Below, in pieces: positions 17,028 to 24,974 of a stretch of 64,000 nucleotides of DNA (the first letter of the stretch is position 1; each line of letters opens with the position of its first letter). The stretch spans positions 62,001-126,000 of the forward strand of contig JACAAZ010000005.1 in the NCBI GenBank assembly GCA_013376995.1. Reading direction: 5' to 3'. This DNA is from Bacteroidota bacterium. GTDB lineage: Bacteria; Bacteroidota; Bacteroidia; Bacteroidales; UBA4417. The notes below the pieces were generated by a model. The model saw nothing but the letters and a program-made list of their open reading frames with translations. It was not told the DNA's origin and did not search any database. A program made the position numbers and the translations under genes.

Positions 17028-17093
17028 ATATGATGAATTGTTATGGACTTTAAATATACGAACTTATCCAGGGGTGTAAGGAATGAATTGCAT

Positions 17094-17123
17094 AAAAAAA
17101 GCGGCCCTCACGGACCGCTTTTT
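17094..17123 (-). terminator. Terminator after the cDPG-synthetase-like gene
   Basis: Stem GCGGTCC (minus strand, 17112-17118) pairs with GGGCCGC (17101-17107) across a 4-base loop, extended by AAA/TTT, and is followed by seven T residues on the minus strand. It stands 13 bases after the stop of the gene at 17136. Confidence 0.85.
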
Positions 17124-17135
17124 AAAAAGGTATTT

Positions 17136-18479
17136 TTATTTAACCAGGTTATGTTTCTTAACGAATTCGTCGAGAATTTCGGTAAGATCCGGTTTGCCAA
17201 TTTCCTGGAGGTCGTATCCAACCTTTACACAAGGCTGATTGATTTTTACAATACGGTTCAGGTCGATTGGAGTGGCAATGACAACTGCATCACAGGGTGT
17301 ATTGGCAATAGTCTTCTCCAGGTCGCGGGTTTGTTCGTCACCATAACCCATTGCTGGCAGAAGAGTGCCAATGTTTGGATAGATCCTGAATGTTTCAGCA
17401 AGTTTACCAACTGCATAAGGACGTGGGTCAACCAATTCAGCAGCACCATATTTATTGGCAGCAACTGTACCAGCGCCGATCTTCATTTCACCGTGGGTAA
17501 GAGTTGGGCCGTCTTCAACCACCAATACGCGTTTGCCGCGGATCAGTTCAGGTTTATCTACAGTTAAAGGTGAAGCGCCATCAATAACCTTTGCATTCGG
17601 GTTGATCTTGGCGATATTATCACGAACTTTCTGAATATTTGCGATATCTGCAGAGTCAATTTTATTGATAACGATAACGTCGCTGATACGGGCAACTACT
17701 TCACCCGGATAATAGCTTACTTCAGCTCCGGGACGATGAGGGTCAGCTACACCTACGGTAAGATCTGGCTTGTAGAATGGGAAATCGTTATTCCCACCAT
17801 CCCAAAGAACTACGTCACAACCATCAGGATCGTTTTCTGCTGCGCGAAGGATAGCTTCATAATCAACACCAGCATAAATCACGTTTCCACGAACTACGTG
17901 TGGCTCATATTCTTCCATTTCTTCAATAGTGCATTTGTGCTTGGCAAGGTCTTCAACCTTTGCAAAACGCTGAACCTTCTGAGCATTGAGGTCGCCATAA
18001 GGCATCGGGTGGCGAACTGCTACTACCTTCAGGCCTTTGGCCATAAGGATCTCGATAATGCGGCGTGAAGTCTGGCTTTTTCCACATCCTGTGCGGGTTG
18101 CACCAACGGCAATAACTGGCTTAGTGCTCTTTACCATCGTTTCACCAGGACCGAGAAGCATGAAATTGGCACCGGCTGCATTAACCATGGCGCTCATATT
18201 CATAACTCTCTGGTAAGGTACATCGCTGTAAGAAAATACGCAATCAACCACATCCAGGTCTTTGATCAGCTTGGGAAGGTCGGATTCAGCATAAATGGGA
18301 ATTCCATTTGGGTAAAGGTCTGCACCGGCTAATTCTTTAGGATACTTTCTACCATCGATGTCGGGGATCTGAGCTGCGGTAAAGGCTACAACATTGTATT
18401 CTGCCTTTCCCCTGAAGAACGTGTTGAAATTGTGGAAATCACGTCCAGCTGCTCCGATAATGATTACGTTTCGTCGCAT
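17136..18479 (-). CDS. Cyclic 2,3-diphosphoglycerate synthetase-like P-loop protein
   Basis: The 447-residue protein opens with a Rossmann-like segment VIIIGAAGRDFHNFNTFF. A P-loop GATRTGCGKSQTSR is near residue 128, with a downstream VVLWDGGNNDFPFY (Walker B-like) near residue 224 and VIVINKIDSAD (G4-like NKID) near residue 270. This architecture is that of the archaeal cyclic 2,3-diphosphoglycerate synthetase family and its bacterial relatives, whose product or substrate in bacteria is uncertain. It is monocistronic between a promoter at 18542 and a terminator at 17094. Confidence 0.8.
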   Translation of the reverse strand: MRRNVIIIGAAGRDFHNFNTFFRGKAEYNVVAFTAAQIPDIDGRKYPKELAGADLYPNGIPIYAESDLPKLIKDLDVVDCVFSYSDVPYQRVMNMSAMVNAAGANFMLLGPGETMVKSTKPVIAVGATRTGCGKSQTSRRIIEILMAKGLKVVAVRHPMPYGDLNAQKVQRFAKVEDLAKHKCTIEEMEEYEPHVVRGNVIYAGVDYEAILRAAENDPDGCDVVLWDGGNNDFPFYKPDLTVGVADPHRPGAEVSYYPGEVVARISDVIVINKIDSADIANIQKVRDNIAKINPNAKVIDGASPLTVDKPELIRGKRVLVVEDGPTLTHGEMKIGAGTVAANKYGAAELVDPRPYAVGKLAETFRIYPNIGTLLPAMGYGDEQTRDLEKTIANTPCDAVVIATPIDLNRIVKINQPCVKVGYDLQEIGKPDLTEILDEFVKKHNLVK

Positions 18480-18541
18480 AAACTTTAATTTTTAAGTTAA
18501 ACTGTATAAAGATTGTAAATTTTTCAGCAGTAGAATTTGGG

Positions 18542-18571
18542 CAAAGTTAGTGGTTTAAACTTGCTGGCAAA
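18542..18571 (-). promoter_or_regulatory. Bacteroidota-type promoter
   Basis: On the minus strand a -7 element TAACTTTG (18542-18549) and a -33 element TTTG (18568-18571) are separated by 18 bases, close to the Bacteroidota housekeeping consensus TTTG-N19-TAnnTTTG. It lies 62 bases upstream of the ATG of the gene at 17136-18479. Confidence 0.65.
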
Positions 18572-18753
18572 ATTTTTTATTGATTTCGCAATCCTTTATT
18601 TGACAAGTCTTTTGGAGTATAAACTTCTTATAAGTCACTGTGGAAAAGGGTACCTCAAAATGAAAGCTCTATAAGTCGCTTGGGTTGCATATTATGATGA
18701 TATCTAGATGCATTGATTTTGTATTTTGAGCCTGAGCCGACACTCAAAAAACG

Positions 18754-18761
18754 TACTTTTG
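18754..18761 (+). promoter_or_regulatory. Promoter -7 element upstream of argS
   Basis: TACTTTTG fits the TAnnTTTG consensus and is 20 bases before the argS ATG. No well-spaced -33 element is evident. Confidence 0.5.
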
Positions 18762-18781
18762 CATGACTTAATTTGCTGGAA

Positions 18782-20578
18782 ATGATAGAAAAATTGCTTG
18801 AGATCAAGATTATTGAAGCTGTTAGGGCCCTGTACTCAACTGAAATATTGCCCACACAGGTGCAGTTGCAAAAGACAAGAAAGGATTTTGATGGAGACTA
18901 TACTATTGTTGTATTTCCATTCACGAAATCATCCCGGAAATCTCCGGAAACCACTGCAAATGATATTGGCACATACCTGGTTGAGCATATGGAGCAGGTT
19001 TCAGCGTTTAATGTTATCAAAGGATTTCTTAACCTTGTTATTTCCGGGAGTTATTGGAATGGCTTCTATGCCAGGAACTTTAGCAATAATAAGTTTGGTT
19101 TCGTTCCTCAAATGGATTCTAATCCTTTTGTAGTTGAATATTCTTCGCCAAATACCAATAAGCCTCTTCATCTGGGACATATTCGGAATAACCTCCTGGG
19201 ATTTTCAGTTGCCAGGATTCTGGAAGCCAATGGTCACAAAGTCATTAGGGTTAATCTTGTTAACGACAGGGGAATCCATATTTGTAAAAGTATGCTTGCC
19301 TGGAAGAGGTGGGGAGATGGAGAAACTCCCTCCAGTTCAGGAATCAAAGGCGATCACCTGGTAGGTAAATACTATGTTATATTCGACCAACAGTACAAAA
19401 AGGAAATAGAGAAACTGATCAGCCTGGGAATTTCTAAGGATGAAGCTGCCAAATCAGCACCTCTTATTCTTGAGGCACAGGAAATGCTTAGGAAATGGGA
19501 AGCTAATGATGATGAAATCATCAGTTTATGGAAGCTGATGAATGGGTGGGTATATGAAGGTTTTGAACAAACCTATCAGACTATGGGGATTAGTTTTGAC
19601 AAAACTTACTATGAATCAAAAACCTATCTCCTTGGTAAAAGTCTTGTTGACGAAGGCCTTCAGGCAGGGGCATTGCATCGCAGGGCAGATGGTTCTGTTT
19701 GGATTGATCTTAGTAGTGATGGATTGGATGAGAAGTTATTGCTTCGATCAGATGGTACTTCGGTGTATATGACCCAGGACCTTGGAACCGCTCAACAGCG
19801 CTATAATGAGTTCACTCCCGAAAAACTGGTATATGTAGTAGGAAATGAGCAGGAATATCATTTCCAGGTTTTGGCCAAGGTCTTCAAACACATGGGCAAG
19901 CCATGGTATGACAGTATCTTTCATCTATCGTATGGAATGGTTGAATTACCTGAAGGAAAGATGAAATCCAGGGAGGGGACAGTTGTAGATGCCGATGATC
20001 TTATGGAAGAGATGTTCAGGACGGCAGAAATAACCACCCGTGAATTGGGAAAAGTAGATGATTTTTCATCTGAAGAAGCTGTACAATTATTCAGAATCAT
20101 TGGATTGGGAGCCCTAAAATATTTTATCCTTAAAGTGGACCCTAAAAAAAATATGTTGTTCAATCCTACAGAATCGATTGATTTCAATGGCAATACAGGT
20201 CCCTTTATTCAATACACGTATGCCCGGATTCAATCAGTATTAAGGAATGCGGTTCAGAAAGATTTCCTGCCGAATGAAATTGGTGCTTTACAAATTGATA
20301 ATGTTGAACTCCTGCCCCAGGAAAAGGAAGTGCTACGCATCCTGCATCAATTTCCTGGAATTGTGAATGAAGCAGGAGATTCACTTAGCCCAGCATTGAT
20401 TGCGAACTATATCTATGAACTTGCCTGTGAGTTTAACAGGTTTTACCACGATATCACAATTCTGAAGGAAACTGATTTAGTCAGGCGAAATTTCCGCCTT
20501 GGCTTATGTACCTTCACGGGCAATGTGATTAAAAATGCAATGTGGTTGCTGGGGATCGACGTTCCACAAAGAATGTAA
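18782..20578 (+). CDS. argS: Arginyl-tRNA synthetase
   Basis: The 598-residue class I synthetase charges tRNA-Arg. The HIGH motif appears as KPLHLGHIRNN near residue 122, and the KMSKS-like motif as GKMKSREGTVVDADDL near residue 390, as is usual in Bacteroidota. The C-terminal DALR anticodon-binding domain ends with LLGIDVPQRM. The ATG at 18782 was chosen; an in-frame TTG three codons upstream is the alternative. Confidence 0.96.
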   Translation: MIEKLLEIKIIEAVRALYSTEILPTQVQLQKTRKDFDGDYTIVVFPFTKSSRKSPETTANDIGTYLVEHMEQVSAFNVIKGFLNLVISGSYWNGFYARNFSNNKFGFVPQMDSNPFVVEYSSPNTNKPLHLGHIRNNLLGFSVARILEANGHKVIRVNLVNDRGIHICKSMLAWKRWGDGETPSSSGIKGDHLVGKYYVIFDQQYKKEIEKLISLGISKDEAAKSAPLILEAQEMLRKWEANDDEIISLWKLMNGWVYEGFEQTYQTMGISFDKTYYESKTYLLGKSLVDEGLQAGALHRRADGSVWIDLSSDGLDEKLLLRSDGTSVYMTQDLGTAQQRYNEFTPEKLVYVVGNEQEYHFQVLAKVFKHMGKPWYDSIFHLSYGMVELPEGKMKSREGTVVDADDLMEEMFRTAEITTRELGKVDDFSSEEAVQLFRIIGLGALKYFILKVDPKKNMLFNPTESIDFNGNTGPFIQYTYARIQSVLRNAVQKDFLPNEIGALQIDNVELLPQEKEVLRILHQFPGIVNEAGDSLSPALIANYIYELACEFNRFYHDITILKETDLVRRNFRLGLCTFTGNVIKNAMWLLGIDVPQRM

Positions 20579-20601
20579 GTCTGGATGTTCCGGGCTTCTC
20601 C

Positions 20602-21666
20602 TTACCCTATCAGCTTTTTCCGAATCCTGTTATACACAACTACCTCCAATAGATAGGAGAAAGCAATCATAAGCAGGATATAGATACCATATTCTATTAC
20701 CTTATTATTGATGAACTTTAGATAAGTCGCATCCACTACAAGGTATGCATGTGAAATATAGATCACGTATGAACAGGGTGCAAGGTATTTGAAAATTCCT
20801 AGTAAGGGGTCGAAACCACGCCATCTTAATTCCTGCCAGAGTAATGCTCCAAACATTACCAGAATTGCAAATCCAAAATGCCTTAACTCAATAATCGGGT
20901 AAGCAGCAAGGGGAAAAGCATAGGTACTCGAAGCTGAGCGGTGCAGTAAATAATTAATAAGTAAAATACCGGTAATCGCAAAGAGCACATAAGCCTGTGG
21001 CATCATTTTTTTTAAGGTAGATCTTTCCCCTGCGAGGTAATGCTTGGCAAATATTACACCTGTCCACCAGATTGCAAAGTACATGGCCAGGCGGTTCACT
21101 ATGAACGGGTATACCAGGTAAGATGCTGCAGCTGTTATTGTTATGATGCTGACCCACTTGTTTAGTTTGTCATCACTAATTTTTGATGTTAGTAGGAAGA
21201 AGAGCATGTAGAACCACCATTCATAAGATAGGGACCACAATACTCCGTCACCCATATAGGAGCCAACTACCACACCGGGTTTCTGTGTTATTACATCCTG
21301 TAACATGAAAAGATTGCCAATCAATGTTGTAATTTCAGGGTTTGCCAGAGTGCCTTCCCTGAAACATTTTAGTGTGTATCCGAGTATGAAGATAAATATG
21401 AGGGGAACGTAAAGACGGATAAAGCGTCGGACAAAATAATGTTTAAATGATTTATCCTTCGATTTTTCGTACGTGTATTTAATAACAAAGCCAGACAGTA
21501 CGAAAAATACGATGACAGATTCGGGCCCAAACCTGAAAAGAGTCCCAACATTAATTCCAAAAAGGTAGATCTTTTGTGGAAGTGCGTGAAAGAAAACTAC
21601 ATATAAAGCGGCAAACCCTCGCACAGCTTCGAGTTTTTCCAGCCTGGGTTTTTTCATAGGGATCAA
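20602..21666 (-). CDS. Acyltransferase 3 family membrane protein (OafA/YrhL-like)
   Basis: The 354-residue protein has about ten transmembrane segments. The family motifs are LEAVRGFAALYVVFFHA at the N-terminus, SVIVFFVLSGFVI near residue 49, and YFVRRFIRLYVPL near residue 83. Family members transfer acetyl or succinyl groups to surface polysaccharides or lipids. The acceptor is unknown. A second ATG three codons later (MKKPRLEK) is equally plausible. It is convergent with argS, with 23 bases between the stops. Confidence 0.88.
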   Translation of the reverse strand: MIPMKKPRLEKLEAVRGFAALYVVFFHALPQKIYLFGINVGTLFRFGPESVIVFFVLSGFVIKYTYEKSKDKSFKHYFVRRFIRLYVPLIFIFILGYTLKCFREGTLANPEITTLIGNLFMLQDVITQKPGVVVGSYMGDGVLWSLSYEWWFYMLFFLLTSKISDDKLNKWVSIITITAAASYLVYPFIVNRLAMYFAIWWTGVIFAKHYLAGERSTLKKMMPQAYVLFAITGILLINYLLHRSASSTYAFPLAAYPIIELRHFGFAILVMFGALLWQELRWRGFDPLLGIFKYLAPCSYVIYISHAYLVVDATYLKFINNKVIEYGIYILLMIAFSYLLEVVVYNRIRKKLIG

Positions 21667-21817
21667 ATTGGTCAGTATAATTAAGTGTCAGTGTGCGAAG
21701 AAGTTCCCGGGAAAGTATGGGATGAAAATTCAACGCGCACTCCTGGAGCAATAGCATTGAATTGCCCTATAATTTATTCAAGTATTACTGAAATGTAATA
21801 GGTAAAGGCAGATATAA

Positions 21818-21845
21818 AAAAAAGCTCCCTGGATGAGGGAGCTTT
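21818..21845 (-). terminator. Terminator of the C10 protease gene
   Basis: On the minus strand AAAGCTCCCT pairs with AGGGAGCTTT across a 5-base loop and is followed by an 8-base T run. Confidence 0.85.
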
Positions 21846-21866
21846 TTCAAGTCTATAGGTTCAGAA

Positions 21867-24776
21867 TTACCTGATCGAAATCTTTTTGGTAATCAGTTTG
21901 TCTTCTGAAGTGATCTGCATGAGGTACATACCTGGTTTAATTCCTTCAGTAAGAATCCTGAGGTTGTTTCCGGGCGTGTTGTAATTGTAGACTTCCTGTC
22001 CTTGCATTGTTAATATGCGAACCTGTTGGAAAGGAGTAGGGGTGATCAGGTTAATCACTTCTGTTGCAGGGTTAGGATATACGTTAAATGCGGCAGGATC
22101 TGAATTAGGAATACCTACAGTGATCCATGCATCAACACAAACTGCGGTTGATTCTCCGTTATCATATACTGCGGTGACGCAATAAGTTTGCTTGCCATTG
22201 GCAACAGGAGCATCATGATAGAATGTTACAGGTATTGGAGATGAATTCAGCAGAGTGTCATTTCGGTAAATGTTATATCCTGCCAGAACTTTACCTGGAG
22301 CAAGCCAGGAGAGATGAACACTATTGTCAGTTACCTGTGCATTGAGACCTGAAACTGTTGCCAGTGTAGATGAAGGCTCTAGTACACCTACATATTTGAA
22401 CATTCCACCTTCAGCGACACCAACATTAAATCCACCGGCCCAGCCGCAATGGCTATTTACAAAGTCAACTGCTAAATACTGCTGCAGATCTGTACCGTTG
22501 AACAAAGCCCAGGAGTGACCACCATCAAAGCTGTATGCAGCTCCATTGAGAGCATTGGTAACATCAGCCCCGGTACATACAAATGTATTGTCTGTGCCTT
22601 CAACAAAAGTTATGTCATTGGTAAAGAAGCTTCCGGTTGGAGTAATCGTTGTCCAGGTGCTACCGCCATCATGGGTTTCGCGGAGCACAACAGTTGTATT
22701 TGTCTGTGCAACCAAACCATTCAATTTATCCTTGAAAGCAATCTTGTTGATACCATCAGTAATCGGGGTAATACCAGTCGGCTTTATGACCCAGTTGTGA
22801 CCACGGTCAAACGAGATGTATAGTTTAGCTTTGTTTGAGCCAAACATTATAGTGCTATCACCTACAGCCTGGATAACAGATGTCCATCCACCTTCACCAG
22901 AAGTTGGATTGGCACCACCACCGATGTTGGCTTTAGGTACCCTTGTCCAGGTAGTTCCACCATTAGAGGTTGTATAGATTTCAAAATAGTTGTCCTTTAC
23001 GTCACCATGGCACATACCTTCATTTTCATTCCAGAACCATACGTTATCAGCAAATGAGGTTGATCCTTGCAATGCACCAACGAGGTGAGTCCATGTTGTA
23101 CCGCCGTTTGAGGTTTTATAAACGCCGCAGGTATTATCCTGGTTACCAACTCCATTATATACGTCAACATAGGCAACTGTGCCGCTGAGGCCACAGATAT
23201 TACCAATGCCGTAGGTTGTTCCGCCGATAATCTGTCCGGCTGTCCAGGTTTCACCACCATTTGTGGTTTTTGTGAACTCATTGATTGTGGCTGCTCCACC
23301 TGATCCGTCGTATGCTGATGCCCAGCATACAAGTGAATCAACGGCATGAATACAGTTAATACCACGTGAAGCTGTTGTAAAAGCACTGGCTTGAGGAATC
23401 CACTGGCTTAAAGCAACTGTTACTTCCTGGTATGCTGTATCTGTAGCGTTAATTGCTAAAACCTTCAGAACGTGATCGCCTTCGGTTGATTGTCCTGTAG
23501 CCCATGGATAGGATATTGTGCCATTAGGTGAAGTATATACCTGTGATCCATCAATTAAAATGCTAACAGAGGTTGCAGTTCCTGTCAAAACAGAAGCATT
23601 AATATCAAAAGTGCCTCCGAATCCAATTTGTTGATTATTTAAAACATTGGTAAAGCGAACCACGAGGTCCGGATTTCCCGGTTTGATACCAATAATAGCT
23701 TTATTATTTTGGTTAGGTGTATAGCCACCGGCATTGAGAGATCCAATTGCATAATATGCATTATAGGATCCTGACCAACCCCAGTTCATGTGGAATTTAT
23801 TGTCTGAACTCCTGTATCCATCACAAACCCAAGCGTGCCCGGTAGTTCCATCGTCACCAGAATAATAAATCGGGCGATGCAGATCCAATTCGGCTTTTAG
23901 CAGGTTACTCCAACCAGTTGTAGAGTAATTTGTAATATCCTTCATGGATATAGTAGCGGGATCATAGTTATAATAAGTAACGAGTGCAGCGGGAACATCT
24001 TCTGAAAAAGCACCTGAACCGTTTACACCATAAGTCATGTTAACGGCTACTCCATTATGATACATGATGGTTGCAACATTGGCGTTTGCCCCGGAAACAT
24101 TGTTAGGCATACCTGCCCAGTTATAGGTTGTAGCTCCAAAATTTGCAGTTTGTTGTCCGTATGTAGGATCAGTATATGTATGAGAAAGGTAACCCTGAGC
24201 TGGGAATGCCCAGAATTTTTCAATCTGGCTCATTGTAGTTGCTACACATCCTGTGTAAACGTGGTTACATGTCATAGGTGCAGTAGCAGCAGGACACTGT
24301 GCATTATAGTAACATCCCTGGTCCCAGGTTGTGGTAAGAAGCGGAGTTACATCGTTTGGCGAATGAGGAAAATCATTCTGAATCAGCTGATTCCATTCAG
24401 CTAAAGTCTTATTGTTATCGTATTTGGCAGCGATAATATGAGCAATATCTTTATCGTAATTGTCAAACCAATACTTAACGGCAGGAATATCAATATTCAT
24501 ATTGAAGTACCCGGTATTTGACTCGGCCAGAACCGGGGTAATGGCGTCATCAGCGGAGATTACAACAAAACCACCTGCATCGTAGTTGAACACGTAATAA
24601 GTAGTAATGCCATTATAATCATGGCTGAAAGAGTCCATGATCTTCAGATTGCTCATTCCTGAAAAATGCTGGAAATAATTGTCAGCTGCCTGACGTGCGC
24701 GATCCTTGGTAACGGAAGTTCCGAAAACCACGCAGCTCACTAGTAAACTGAGCAACAGGGTAGAAAGTTTTCTCAT
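21867..24776 (-). CDS. Secreted C10 (streptopain-like) cysteine protease with T9SS sorting domain
   Basis: The 969-residue protein has a signal peptide ending near residue 20 (VVFGTS), a Spi-type propeptide to about residue 145, and a C10 catalytic domain with Cys177 in YTGCVATTMSQ and the catalytic His in GHAWVCDGY near residue 318. FHMNWGWSG follows. The middle has BNR/sialidase-type repeats (TTNGGETWTAG, TSNGGTTWTH, DGGSTWTTI and SFDGGHSWAL), then a fibronectin-like segment near residue 810, and a T9SS type A sorting domain (NVYPNPATEVINL ... GMYLMQI). It is predicted to be exported through type IX secretion. Confidence 0.9.
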   Translation of the reverse strand: MRKLSTLLLSLLVSCVVFGTSVTKDRARQAADNYFQHFSGMSNLKIMDSFSHDYNGITTYYVFNYDAGGFVVISADDAITPVLAESNTGYFNMNIDIPAVKYWFDNYDKDIAHIIAAKYDNNKTLAEWNQLIQNDFPHSPNDVTPLLTTTWDQGCYYNAQCPAATAPMTCNHVYTGCVATTMSQIEKFWAFPAQGYLSHTYTDPTYGQQTANFGATTYNWAGMPNNVSGANANVATIMYHNGVAVNMTYGVNGSGAFSEDVPAALVTYYNYDPATISMKDITNYSTTGWSNLLKAELDLHRPIYYSGDDGTTGHAWVCDGYRSSDNKFHMNWGWSGSYNAYYAIGSLNAGGYTPNQNNKAIIGIKPGNPDLVVRFTNVLNNQQIGFGGTFDINASVLTGTATSVSILIDGSQVYTSPNGTISYPWATGQSTEGDHVLKVLAINATDTAYQEVTVALSQWIPQASAFTTASRGINCIHAVDSLVCWASAYDGSGGAATINEFTKTTNGGETWTAGQIIGGTTYGIGNICGLSGTVAYVDVYNGVGNQDNTCGVYKTSNGGTTWTHLVGALQGSTSFADNVWFWNENEGMCHGDVKDNYFEIYTTSNGGTTWTRVPKANIGGGANPTSGEGGWTSVIQAVGDSTIMFGSNKAKLYISFDRGHNWVIKPTGITPITDGINKIAFKDKLNGLVAQTNTTVVLRETHDGGSTWTTITPTGSFFTNDITFVEGTDNTFVCTGADVTNALNGAAYSFDGGHSWALFNGTDLQQYLAVDFVNSHCGWAGGFNVGVAEGGMFKYVGVLEPSSTLATVSGLNAQVTDNSVHLSWLAPGKVLAGYNIYRNDTLLNSSPIPVTFYHDAPVANGKQTYCVTAVYDNGESTAVCVDAWITVGIPNSDPAAFNVYPNPATEVINLITPTPFQQVRILTMQGQEVYNYNTPGNNLRILTEGIKPGMYLMQITSEDKLITKKISIR

Positions 24777-24974
24777 GTTGGTGGATTATTGGTTGATTTT
24801 GATTAGGTTCTTATTTGCTTGTTGAAGACTGATTCACATGAAATATCATTCCACATGCCTCGATTGCAAATTTATAATTAATCTTATTGAATAAGTTATT
24901 TTAAGTTAATTTTTTAAGCACTTGTGTATTTTTGGACATTCTTAGATGAATTGAATTCAGGACTGGAAACACAG

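Noticed and set aside
18773-18781. TTG start of argS
   Set aside because: The ATG at 18782 gives a normal N-terminus, and no sign favours the TTG.
24924-24974. GTG start of the large membrane protein
   Set aside because: The extra 17 residues add nothing recognisable, and an ATG at 24975 is more likely.
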